A DNA stretch of 7,530 nt from CAIWAH01 sp043755815. Its GTDB lineage: Bacteria > Verrucomicrobiota > Verrucomicrobiia > Limisphaerales > UBA9464. A program made the position numbers and the translations under genes. The DNA lies in the NCBI GenBank assembly GCA_043755815.1, contig JAYUSF010000048.1, positions 1 through 7,530 on the forward strand, given 5' to 3'. Below the pieces are notes generated by a model, which was given only the letters and a program-made list of their open reading frames with translations, was not told the DNA's origin and did not search any database. Positions 1-6,539 of this stretch are shown one piece after another (the stretch's first letter is position 1; each line of letters opens with the position of its first letter).

Positions 1-45
1 CCCGTTCTTCACCACCGCTGCACTGCCACAATGCTGACACTTCAT
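1..45 (-). CDS. IS1-family-like transposase, zinc-ribbon N-terminus (partial, 15 codons)
   Basis: Reading the minus strand from an ATG at 45-43 gives MKCQHCGSAAVVKNG, still open at the window edge. A CxxC pair at residues 3 and 6, followed by a VVKNG segment, is the start of the zinc-ribbon domain found at the N-terminus of IS1-type transposases (InsA-like, Zn_Tnp_IS1). In that family the pattern is a CPxCgs...vvKnG stretch followed by a second CxxC. The second Cys pair and the catalytic domain would lie outside the window. The ATG directly precedes the Cys motif, as is normal in this family, which supports the start, although no strong Shine-Dalgarno sequence is visible. The gene points away from the A2M gene, so the end of the insertion sequence must lie in the bases just to its right. 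Only 15 residues are visible, so another zinc-ribbon protein cannot be excluded. Confidence 0.6.
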   Translation of the reverse strand, partial: MKCQHCGSAAVVKNG

Positions 46-130
46 GCCCCAAGCCTGCCAAGCCCACCGCACTTATCAATACCTATTGAGCAATCCCGAA
101 TTACGCAATGCCATTTTTTGCCGATCGCTC

Positions 131-148
131 TGGTGGGACGTCCCGCCA
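131..148. repeat. 18-bp near-perfect palindrome around GGGACGTCCC
   Basis: The arms TGGTGGGA (131-138) and TCCCGCCA (141-148) flank a central CG. They are complementary except for one T/G pair, so the sequence can fold as a tight hairpin or act as a symmetric protein-binding site. It lies about 270 bp upstream of the A2M start, near the inferred IS boundary. It could be an operator, a repeat remnant or chance. Confidence 0.4.
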
Positions 149-219
149 TTGCATGATTCTGCTCCCTTGGATGGCTTTCCACTTTGTCGGCGCCGCTCTT
201 CACAGTGTTCAAGTGCCCC

Positions 220-231
220 CGCTTCGAAGCG
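220..231. repeat. 12-bp perfect palindrome CGCTTCGAAGCG
   Basis: A perfectly self-complementary 12-mer in the gene-free leader. It is short enough to occur by chance in GC-rich DNA, and no partner copy is visible in the window. Confidence 0.3.
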
Positions 232-344
232 AGGTTCCCTCCTCCTTGTGGGCGAGCGGCAGGTGCGCCGTCTCCCGCTCTCGCCGTTCAGATGTAGCCG
301 GCGCAAATCGAGCCTAAGAAGTCGCACCTTCGGCCGTAGTTTCC

Positions 345-373
345 CTTGCCGGTGCGTCTTCCCGCTCGGCAAG
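345..373 (+). repeat. Inverted repeat CTTGCCG / CGGCAAG before the A2M start
   Basis: Seven perfectly complementary bases (345-351 and 367-373) are separated by 15 nt. The right arm ends 5 nt before the ATG at 379 and about 47 nt before the preferred ATG at 421. In the transcript it could form a hairpin that occludes initiation at 379. It might also be an operator-like dyad. There is no U-tract, so it does not look like a terminator. Confidence 0.35.
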
Positions 374-420
374 CGCCCATGAACGTGACCTCATTCCGTC
401 CGTCGAACTCTTGGTTTCCC

Positions 421-486
421 ATGACTGCGCCCCGCCTGCTCCCGTTCCTCTGCCTCTTGCTGTTCACCGTCCGCGCGACTGCCGCC
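421..486 (+). other. Sec signal peptide of the A2M
   Basis: The first 22 residues have a short positive n-region ending at Arg5, a hydrophobic core LLPFLCLLLFTV, and a small-residue end RATAA before Asp23. Signal peptidase I cleavage after Ala21 (A-T-A) or Ala22 is likely. Cys11 lies within the hydrophobic core, and the residues before it do not form a lipobox, so export as a soluble protein rather than a lipoprotein is inferred. Confidence 0.8.
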
Positions 487-3400
487 GACTTCGCGGCTAC
501 CCGGCAGGAGGGGGAACGCCTTTTTGGCGAAGGTTCCTACGCCCAGGCCCGGGACGCCTACCTCCGTGCCGACACCAACTCGCTGGCCACCGCCGACCGC
601 CGCTGGATCGCCTTCCGCTTGGCCGACACCCTGTGGCGGGCGCAGGCCAACCAGCTCCGCAATGAGGCGACCGAACAAGCCATCCGGGCGCTGGATCAAC
701 TCGCGCCGCAGGCTGCCCCGCCCGTGGAACTCGACCAGGTCTGGGCCGAAGTGCAGCAATCGCTGGGCGACGTGCATGCGCGCCGCGGCGATGACGGCAA
801 CTGGGTCAACACGCGCTATCAGCTCGCGCTCGACTGGTGGGCCGGCCAGGCCGACGTTGACTTGGCCCGGCGTCGATACCTGAACCTGGTCTGGCGATGG
901 CAGAAGCCGCAGGCCAACTGGCCGTGGGCGCGTGTGCAATGGGGCGCCATTCCGTTGGATGTCCTGAACAACTGCGTCCGCATCGCCACCGATCCCAACG
1001 ACCGCGCCCGCGCCCGTTACTCCCGCGCGGTCACGATGCAGCAGATGGGCGGTGGTCCCGATCCCACCCAGCAACTGGTCGAGGACGACTTCAAAGCCGC
1101 CCTCGCCCCCGGCAAGGCGACCGACTGGTATGACGACGCCCTGTTCCGCTACGGCCAGTGGCTGGAGCAGGCCGGCAAACTGGTCGTGCAGCCGGAAGGC
1201 GGCTGGAACCGCGAACCCGACCTCGCCCGCGCCTTGGAAGTTTACCGTCGGTTCGTCGAGGAATTCAAAGCCGGCCAAAGCCGCTGGTTCGCCGCCGCCC
1301 AGCAGCGCATCCGCGAAATCACTTCGCCTTCGCTCCAAGTCAACGAGGACCAGATCTACCTGCCCGGCTCGGAGAACCAGTTCTTCCTCCAAACCCGCAA
1401 CGTGAAGTCCGTGGACCTTACGATCACGCCCGTGGACCTCACTCGCGACGTCCGTTTCACCGATCCCAAGCAGCATACCCAGCAATGGCTCCAGCAACTG
1501 GACCGCGGCTCGGTCAAACCGGTTCGTTCTTGGAAGGAAGACACCGGTGACACTGGCGACCATGCCCAGCGCTCCAAAACGATTCGCCTGCCCGAGAAAC
1601 TCCCGACCGGCGCCTACCTGCTCGAAGCCCGCGCGGGCGAACTCACCGCGCGCGAACTGATTCTCGTCTCTGACGCCACGCTCGTCCTGAAGACCAGCGG
1701 CAAGACCACGCTCGCGTGGTTCGTGGACGCCACCACCGGCAAGCCCATCGCCGAGGCGCAGGTGCAACTCTGGCTGCACTACGGCGACGGCAGCGGCCAG
1801 CCGAAGTGGCTCAGCGCCGAGAAATCCGCCGACGCCAACGGCTTGGCCCAGTTCGATCTCCAGGGCCGCAACGGCGATCTCTTTGTCGCGGCGAAACTCG
1901 GTGAGCGTCAGGCCTTCTGCCAGTCGTGGGCGAATGCGTGGTATGCGCGCCCTGACGGCTGGCAGATCTACGCCTTCACGGATCGTCCCGCCTATCGCCC
2001 CGGCGACCCGGTTCACTGGAAGTTCACCGCGCGGCAGTTTGCCGACAACGCCTACCGCACGCCCAACGGGGCCAAGGTGAAGTTCGCCATCAACGATCCG
2101 CAGGGTGCCGAACTCACCAACGGCATCGTCACGCTGAATTCGTTCGGTTCCGCGTGGGGCGAACTCAGCGTGCCCACCAACCGTCCGCTCGGTGAATACC
2201 CCCTCACGCTCGCCCTCGCCGACAAACCCAACGAGCCCATCGGTGCCGCCACGCTCTTCCGGCTGGAGGAATACAAGCTGCCCGAGTTCGAGGTGAAGGT
2301 GCAGTTGCGCGAGGAGAAACTCGCCGACGGCACGACGCGTCGGAAGACGTTCCGCCTCGGCGAACCTGTCGAGATCGCCGTCCAGGCCGACTACTATTTC
2401 GGCGGCCCCGTCGCCAACGCCAACGTCGAACTCGTCGTGCGGCAGGCGGGCTTCTCCTGGTTCTGGCCCGTGCCGCGGGACTTTCCGTGGCTGTTTGAAT
2501 CTGACTCAATCCGTGGTGCCCGCTGGCGCGGCGATTACGGCGCCAACGAAATCCGCCGCGAGAGATTGACCGCCGACGCCACCGGCCGCGCGACGTTGAC
2601 GCTCGAAACTGATCCGAATGGCGGCGATCTGGAATTCCGCGTCGAGGCCCGGGTCACCGATGCCTCGCGTCGCGAAATCGTCGCCCAAGGCAACGTGCGC
2701 GTAACGCGCCAGCGCTACTCGGTCAACGCGCGCCCCGCGAACAACGTGCCGCGGCCCGGCGATAAGGTCCGTGCGGAGTTCACGGCGAAGGATGCCAATG
2801 ACCAACCCGTCGCCGTCACCGGCTCGGTGAAGATCACACGCGACTACTGGTGGGAAATCTGGCTCGACAGCTTCGGCAAGGAAGTGAAGGGCGACGACCT
2901 CAAGCGCGCTCGCACCCAATCCGCGATCTGGCCGCCAAAACCCGCGCCCGGCATGAAGGATTGGACCCTCAAGTTCAGCGGTTACGAACACGAGTTTATC
3001 GCCACCAATACGGTCACGCTCGCGACCAACGGCCTGGGTGAACTCGTCTTCACGCCAGCGAAGGAAGGCTTCTACCGCTTCGCCTGGAGCAGTCCGGGTA
3101 ATCCGGAGCGCGGCTCTCCGGGCCGCGAGTCCACCAACGCGACTCAGAGAGTCGCGCTCCCGTATGAACCGCCCGTCACCGCCGAGGCCACCGTCTGGGC
3201 CACCACCGCCAACACGCAGGAACTCGGCTACCATCCCGGTGGTCTTGAGCTCATCGTGGACGCCGACAGCTTCCGCGTCGGCCAAAAGGCGCCGGTGCTG
3301 CTCGTCGCGCCCGAATCCGGCCGCCATGTGCTCTTCACCGTCGAGGGTGGCGCGCTCGATCAGGTGCAGGTCTTCCAGATGCTGGGCACGACCAAGCTCA

Positions 3401-6400
3401 TCGAACTCGCCCTTGAAGAACGTCATGTCCCGAACATCCACCTCGCCGCCGCGTCGGTGTGGGACCGGCAGGTGCAGGAAGCCGTCCGCGAAGTCGTCGT
3501 GCCGCCCACGAAGGACTTCCTGACCGTCGAGGTCACGTCCGACCGCCCTCAATACCAGCCGCGTGACGACGGTTCGCTGCTCGTCCGCACGCTCGACCAC
3601 GAGGGCAAACCCGTCGCCGCCGAAGTGGCGCTGTCGCTCACCGACGAAAGCGTCTTCTACATCCAGTCCGACTACGCGGCTGACCCGCGCCAGCACTTCT
3701 TCCGCGAGAAGCGCGGCCGCCAGTTTCAGCTCGGCAGTTCGTTCAACCAGCGCCCATTCGTCCGGCTCGTGAAAGGCAAGGCGGGCGACTATGTGGATGA
3801 GCGTTTTCGGGAGGCGCAAAATGAACTTGAGGAGGCTCAGGAAGGCGAAGGCGGGCCCGGGGGGCGAAGGAACGTGACCCCGAATCCGCGTGGCGGCATG
3901 AACCCCATCCTTTCCCGACGCTATGGACTTGCCCCCGCCAGTAAGGTGGGCCGGGCCGAAACCAGTCTCGTCATGGCCGCTGCACCGATGATGGCCGCCG
4001 ACAGTTTGGCCCTTGAAAGCAAATCAGCCCGCGCTCCCGCGGCCGAGCCCGAAGCTCCCACCATCATCGTCCGTTCCGACTTCCGCGCGACCGCCCTCTG
4101 GCAGCCCGACGTGAAGACCGGCGCCGACGGCACCGCCCGCGTCGCCGTGAAATATCCCGAATCGCTCACGCGCTGGCAGGCCACCGCGCGGGCCGCGACG
4201 ACGGCGAACAAGTTCGGCTGGGGCAAGACCAACACCGTCACGCGCCAACCGCTCATCGTCCGCCTTCAGACGCCGCGCTTCCTCACCGTGGGCGATCTCG
4301 CCGCCGTCTCCGCCGTGTTGAACAACAACACCGCGGAACCCCTCACGTTCACGCCCAAACTCACCGTGACCGGCGCCGTCATCACGGGTGGCTTCGTGAA
4401 CGGCGAGTTCGTGAAACAGGAAGTTGGCCCGGTCACCGTTCCCGCGAACGGCGAAGCCCGTGTCAACTGGGCCATCTCCGCGCAGCAGGCCGGCGACGCT
4501 AATTTCACCGTCCAGGCCGCTTCCGGGAAACTCGCCGACGCCATGGAGCGAACCCTGCCCGTTTACGCCCACGGCCTCGACAAGCTCATCGCCCGCTCCG
4601 GCAAAGCCACCACCGGCGACGTGACCGTGAAGCTCGACCTGCCGCCACGGAAGCCCGGCACCACGCAGTTCACCGTGTCCGTCACGCCGAGCCTCGCCGT
4701 GACCATGCTCGATGCGCTGCCGTATCTCGCCGACTACCCCTACGGCTGCACCGAGCAGACCCTCAGCCGCTTCCTGCCCGCCGTCATCGTGCGCCAGACG
4801 CTCCGCCAGGTCGGCCTCGACGCCGAGACGGCGATGGCCCGCGCCTTTGGCGGCATCAGCACCAACGCCGCCGGCCAACGCTCCCCTGCCCTCGGCGCGA
4901 AGAAGGACCTGCTCAAGCTCGACGACATGACCGCCGCCGGCCTCAAGCGCCTCGCCGATTTCCAGCACGCTGACGGCGGCTGGGGCTGGTGGCAGGAAGG
5001 CGCCAGTGATCCGTGGATGACCGCCTACGTCGTCTGGGGCCTCAAGCTCGCCCAGCAGGCCGGCGTGGATGTCGAAGGCGGCAGCCTGCAACGCGGCCTC
5101 GAATGGCTGCGCGTTCACCTCGTCGAGGCCGAAGGCGATCCCTCGCTCCAGGTCTGGGAACTTCACGCGCTCGCCACCGGCTTCACCGCCGTCCAGACGC
5201 CGACCGAGGAGGCGAAGCAGGCCCTCGTCAACCTCTGGGCCAAACGTGACGATCTCACGCCCTACGGCCGCGCGCTGCTCGCCCTGTCCGTGCACGCTTA
5301 TGGCGACACCGAGAAGTCCGGCGTGCTCGTCCGCAACCTCGCCAACGGTGTGATCCGCGACGACAAGCCCGACGCCTCCATCCTGATTGGCAATGCCGGC
5401 GCCGGCGCTCCGCCGACCGTTCACTGGGGCAAGGCCGACGGTTGGTGGCGTTGGCAGGAAGGCGGCGTGGAAACCACCGCGTTCGTCCTACGAGCCTTGC
5501 TGGCGATTGATCCCAAAAACGAACTCGTCGAACCGGCCGCTAACTGGCTGCTGAAGAACCGCCGCGGTGCCCAGTGGAGCAACACCCGTGACACCGCCCT
5601 CGTGATCCTCGCGCTCAACGACTACCTGCGGGCCACCGGCGAACTGAAGTCGGAGCTGGAATACGAAGTAACCGTCAATAACCAGTCCGTGGCCCGCGCG
5701 AAGGTGACGGCGGCGGACATTCTTCGGGCGCCCAGCGTGTTCACCGTGGACGAGAAGTTCCTGCGCGACGCCAACGAGGTCCGCATCGTCCGCCGCGGCG
5801 GCACGGCGCCGATCTACTTCGCCGTAAACGCGCAGTTCTTCAGCCAAGAAGAACCCGTCGCGCCCGCCGGCAACGAGCTGTTCGTGCGCCGCAGCTATTC
5901 CAAGCTGGTGCCCACGCCCACACTGCTGAAGGGCATCGCCGAACGCCGCGAACCGCTGAACGACGGCGACACCGTCCGCTCCGGCGAACGCATCGAGGTC
6001 GTGCTCACGGTCGAGACAAAGAACAACTACGAATACCTGCTCTTCGAGGACCTGAAACCGGCCGGTTTCGAGGCGACGGAAATCCGCAGCGGTGGCTGGC
6101 TGGCGATGCAGGAGTTGAAACCGGAGCAACTGCGGCTTGCGGGGCAAGCCGCCCACACTTCCCCCGGCGCGCGGAACGAATTCACCGGCCGCAGCGAGGG
6201 CGTCTATCCCGAGTGGCGCGACCGCAACGCCGCCTTCTTCGTGAGCCGGCTGCCGCAGGGCTTCTGGGAACTGCGCTACAGCTACCGCGCCGAAACGCCG
6301 GGCAAGTTCCACGCCCTGCCCGTAACCGCCCACGCCATGTATGTCCCCGAAATCCGTGGCAACTCCGCCGAGGTGCGGGTGGACGTGGCGGAGCGGAGAT

Positions 6401-6402
6401 GA
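421..6402 (+). CDS. Secreted bacterial alpha-2-macroglobulin with CTEQ thioester and helical-repeat N-terminus
   Basis: Predicted extracytoplasmic protease-trapping protein of 1993 residues. Residues 1-22 form a signal peptide (MTAPR, a Leu-rich core, then ATAA). Residues 24-300 are helical and TPR-like. From about 304 come macroglobulin beta domains: an MG1-like segment with LPGSE; a 'DATTGKPIAEAQVQL' strand near 430-450; the MG2 signature DRPAYRPGDPV near 520; 'EYKLPEFEV' near 617; and the bait-region-type domain near 945-1085. A variable linker spans 1121-1213. The A2M signature ALWQPDV, GxARVAVKYPESLTRW begins near 1225. The thioester YGCTEQ has Cys1443, followed by the alpha-toroid domain (WGWWQEG near 1521, WWRWQEGG near 1675, NTRDTALVILALNDYL near 1721) and C-terminal receptor-binding-like beta domains. 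The start at 421 gives a compact signal peptide. ATG 379 or TTG 346 would add 14 or 25 polar residues; none of the three has a good Shine-Dalgarno. No lipobox is seen, unlike E. coli YfhM, and no PBP1C gene is adjacent. The family call is very firm; the start is less so. Confidence 0.95.
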   Translation: MTAPRLLPFLCLLLFTVRATAADFAATRQEGERLFGEGSYAQARDAYLRADTNSLATADRRWIAFRLADTLWRAQANQLRNEATEQAIRALDQLAPQAAPPVELDQVWAEVQQSLGDVHARRGDDGNWVNTRYQLALDWWAGQADVDLARRRYLNLVWRWQKPQANWPWARVQWGAIPLDVLNNCVRIATDPNDRARARYSRAVTMQQMGGGPDPTQQLVEDDFKAALAPGKATDWYDDALFRYGQWLEQAGKLVVQPEGGWNREPDLARALEVYRRFVEEFKAGQSRWFAAAQQRIREITSPSLQVNEDQIYLPGSENQFFLQTRNVKSVDLTITPVDLTRDVRFTDPKQHTQQWLQQLDRGSVKPVRSWKEDTGDTGDHAQRSKTIRLPEKLPTGAYLLEARAGELTARELILVSDATLVLKTSGKTTLAWFVDATTGKPIAEAQVQLWLHYGDGSGQPKWLSAEKSADANGLAQFDLQGRNGDLFVAAKLGERQAFCQSWANAWYARPDGWQIYAFTDRPAYRPGDPVHWKFTARQFADNAYRTPNGAKVKFAINDPQGAELTNGIVTLNSFGSAWGELSVPTNRPLGEYPLTLALADKPNEPIGAATLFRLEEYKLPEFEVKVQLREEKLADGTTRRKTFRLGEPVEIAVQADYYFGGPVANANVELVVRQAGFSWFWPVPRDFPWLFESDSIRGARWRGDYGANEIRRERLTADATGRATLTLETDPNGGDLEFRVEARVTDASRREIVAQGNVRVTRQRYSVNARPANNVPRPGDKVRAEFTAKDANDQPVAVTGSVKITRDYWWEIWLDSFGKEVKGDDLKRARTQSAIWPPKPAPGMKDWTLKFSGYEHEFIATNTVTLATNGLGELVFTPAKEGFYRFAWSSPGNPERGSPGRESTNATQRVALPYEPPVTAEATVWATTANTQELGYHPGGLELIVDADSFRVGQKAPVLLVAPESGRHVLFTVEGGALDQVQVFQMLGTTKLIELALEERHVPNIHLAAASVWDRQVQEAVREVVVPPTKDFLTVEVTSDRPQYQPRDDGSLLVRTLDHEGKPVAAEVALSLTDESVFYIQSDYAADPRQHFFREKRGRQFQLGSSFNQRPFVRLVKGKAGDYVDERFREAQNELEEAQEGEGGPGGRRNVTPNPRGGMNPILSRRYGLAPASKVGRAETSLVMAAAPMMAADSLALESKSARAPAAEPEAPTIIVRSDFRATALWQPDVKTGADGTARVAVKYPESLTRWQATARAATTANKFGWGKTNTVTRQPLIVRLQTPRFLTVGDLAAVSAVLNNNTAEPLTFTPKLTVTGAVITGGFVNGEFVKQEVGPVTVPANGEARVNWAISAQQAGDANFTVQAASGKLADAMERTLPVYAHGLDKLIARSGKATTGDVTVKLDLPPRKPGTTQFTVSVTPSLAVTMLDALPYLADYPYGCTEQTLSRFLPAVIVRQTLRQVGLDAETAMARAFGGISTNAAGQRSPALGAKKDLLKLDDMTAAGLKRLADFQHADGGWGWWQEGASDPWMTAYVVWGLKLAQQAGVDVEGGSLQRGLEWLRVHLVEAEGDPSLQVWELHALATGFTAVQTPTEEAKQALVNLWAKRDDLTPYGRALLALSVHAYGDTEKSGVLVRNLANGVIRDDKPDASILIGNAGAGAPPTVHWGKADGWWRWQEGGVETTAFVLRALLAIDPKNELVEPAANWLLKNRRGAQWSNTRDTALVILALNDYLRATGELKSELEYEVTVNNQSVARAKVTAADILRAPSVFTVDEKFLRDANEVRIVRRGGTAPIYFAVNAQFFSQEEPVAPAGNELFVRRSYSKLVPTPTLLKGIAERREPLNDGDTVRSGERIEVVLTVETKNNYEYLLFEDLKPAGFEATEIRSGGWLAMQELKPEQLRLAGQAAHTSPGARNEFTGRSEGVYPEWRDRNAAFFVSRLPQGFWELRYSYRAETPGKFHALPVTAHAMYVPEIRGNSAEVRVDVAERR
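3105..3160. repeat. Two inverted 23-nt hairpin units embedded in the A2M reading frame
   Basis: Positions 3105-3118 and 3147-3160 are complementary at 13 of 14 positions (GGAGCGCGGCTCTC against GAGAGTCGCGCTCC). Each half is also its own hairpin: CGCGGC/GCCGCG at 3109-3114 and 3122-3127, and CGCGACTC/GAGTCGCG at 3138-3145 and 3149-3156. Read outward-in, both 23-nt halves begin GGAGCGCG. The segment is translated as PERGSPGRESTNATQRVALP, a polar Arg/Ser/Pro-rich stretch lying between the end of one beta domain (EGFYRFAWSS) and the next strand (TAEATVWATT). The architecture matches the element at 6409-6529, which suggests a REP-like repeat that landed in frame in an interdomain loop. Confidence 0.75.
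3781..4059 (+). other. Bait-region-like linker of the A2M (residues 1121-1213)
   Basis: A low-complexity segment of about 93 residues lies between the bait-region-type domain (ending after ESVFYIQSD and an Arg-rich strand) and the A2M signature domain. It has an acidic stretch (FREAQNELEEAQEGEG), a Gly/Arg/Pro section (GGPGGRRNVTPNPRGG), then Met/Ala-rich and Ala/Pro/Glu-rich parts (VMAAAPMMAADSLALES, SARAPAAEPEAP). It contains many Arg, Lys and small hydrophobic residues open to proteases. Its position is where family members carry the protease-cleavable bait, so this role is inferred from location and composition. Confidence 0.6.
4741..4758 (+). other. Thioester motif YGCTEQ
   Basis: Codons 4741-4758 read Y-G-C-T-E-Q, with Cys1443 and Gln1446 (numbered from the ATG at 421) in the C-x-E-Q spacing required for an internal Cys-Gln thioester. 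Vertebrate A2M and complement proteins have GCGEQ; bacterial members vary at the third position. Both thioester residues are intact, so covalent capture of a target is predicted. Confidence 0.9.
6123..6152. repeat. Perfect 9-bp stem hairpin within the A2M 3' coding region
   Basis: GCGGCTTGC (6132-6140) and GCAAGCCGC (6144-6152) are exactly complementary with a 3-nt loop. GGAGC lies nine bases before the stem, recalling the heads of the 23-nt units elsewhere, but the spacing is longer, so membership in that family is uncertain. It is translated as part of EQLRLAGQAAHTSPG, a loop-like stretch in the C-terminal beta region. Confidence 0.5.
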
Positions 6403-6408
6403 AACGCC

Positions 6409-6529
6409 GGAGCGCAGGGCTCCAGCCCTGCCCTGTGGATGACCGACCCCGCCTCCCGGGAACACGGATTTTTCAATCCGCAGCGAATCACTTCCGTGGT
6501 TTTCAGGCAGGGCCGTAGCCCTGCACTCC
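6409..6529. repeat. 121-bp composite REP-like element of three hairpin units
   Basis: The outer 23-nt arms (6409-6431 and 6507-6529) are inverted copies matching at 20 of 23 positions. Each arm is itself a hairpin: GCAGGGCT-CC-AGCCCTGC at 6414-6431, and GCAGGGC-CGTA-GCCCTGC at 6507-6524. A third unit at 6459-6481 starts GGAACAC and has the stem CGGATT-TTTC-AATCCG. All three share the 23-nt length and a GGA(G/A)(C/T)(G/A)C head. The element starts 7 bases after the A2M stop and ends 10 bases before the stop of the convergent gene. It may end or stabilise both transcripts, but no T-run follows the stems, so a classical intrinsic terminator is not evident. Confidence 0.75.
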
Positions 6530-6539
6530 GAGCACGAAG

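Larger units (their letters stand above)
46..420. other. Gene-free stretch: probable IS end plus A2M 5' region
   Basis: I see no convincing gene here. The short open frames on both strands give low-complexity Arg/Ser/Pro-rich translations without domain character. The left part, roughly 46-115, is more AT-rich than the rest and lies directly upstream of the transposase start, so it should contain the transposase promoter and the terminal inverted repeat of the insertion sequence. Its exact outer boundary cannot be fixed without the other IS end. The right part is presumably the native leader of the A2M gene. No -35/-10 pair for the A2M gene stands out. Three palindromic sequences are listed separately. 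Confidence 0.5.

Noticed and set aside
76..372. Minus-strand open frame of 98 codons in the leader
   Set aside because: Arg-rich low-complexity translation with no motif; it spans the same probable IS boundary.
44..382. Plus-strand open frame of 112 codons in the leader
   Set aside because: The translation is Arg/Ser/Pro/Leu-rich with no domain pattern, crosses the probable IS boundary and runs into the A2M start region.
391..2016. Long minus-strand open frame (541 codons) opposite the A2M 5' half
   Set aside because: It lies wholly antisense to a gene with unmistakable A2M domains. Its translation is Gly/Ala/Val/Arg-rich without recognisable motifs, as expected from GC-biased third positions on the coding strand.
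2506..3819. Minus-strand open frame of 437 codons
   Set aside because: Shadow of the A2M coding strand; no domain, signal peptide or independent regulatory context.
4024..5424. Minus-strand open frame of 466 codons
   Set aside because: Antisense to the thioester and A2M signature domains, with low-complexity Gly/Ala/Val composition typical of shadow frames.
6409..6529. CRISPR-like array
   Set aside because: The units are hairpins in mixed orientation with variable stems and unequal spacing; there are no regular direct repeats or uniform spacers.
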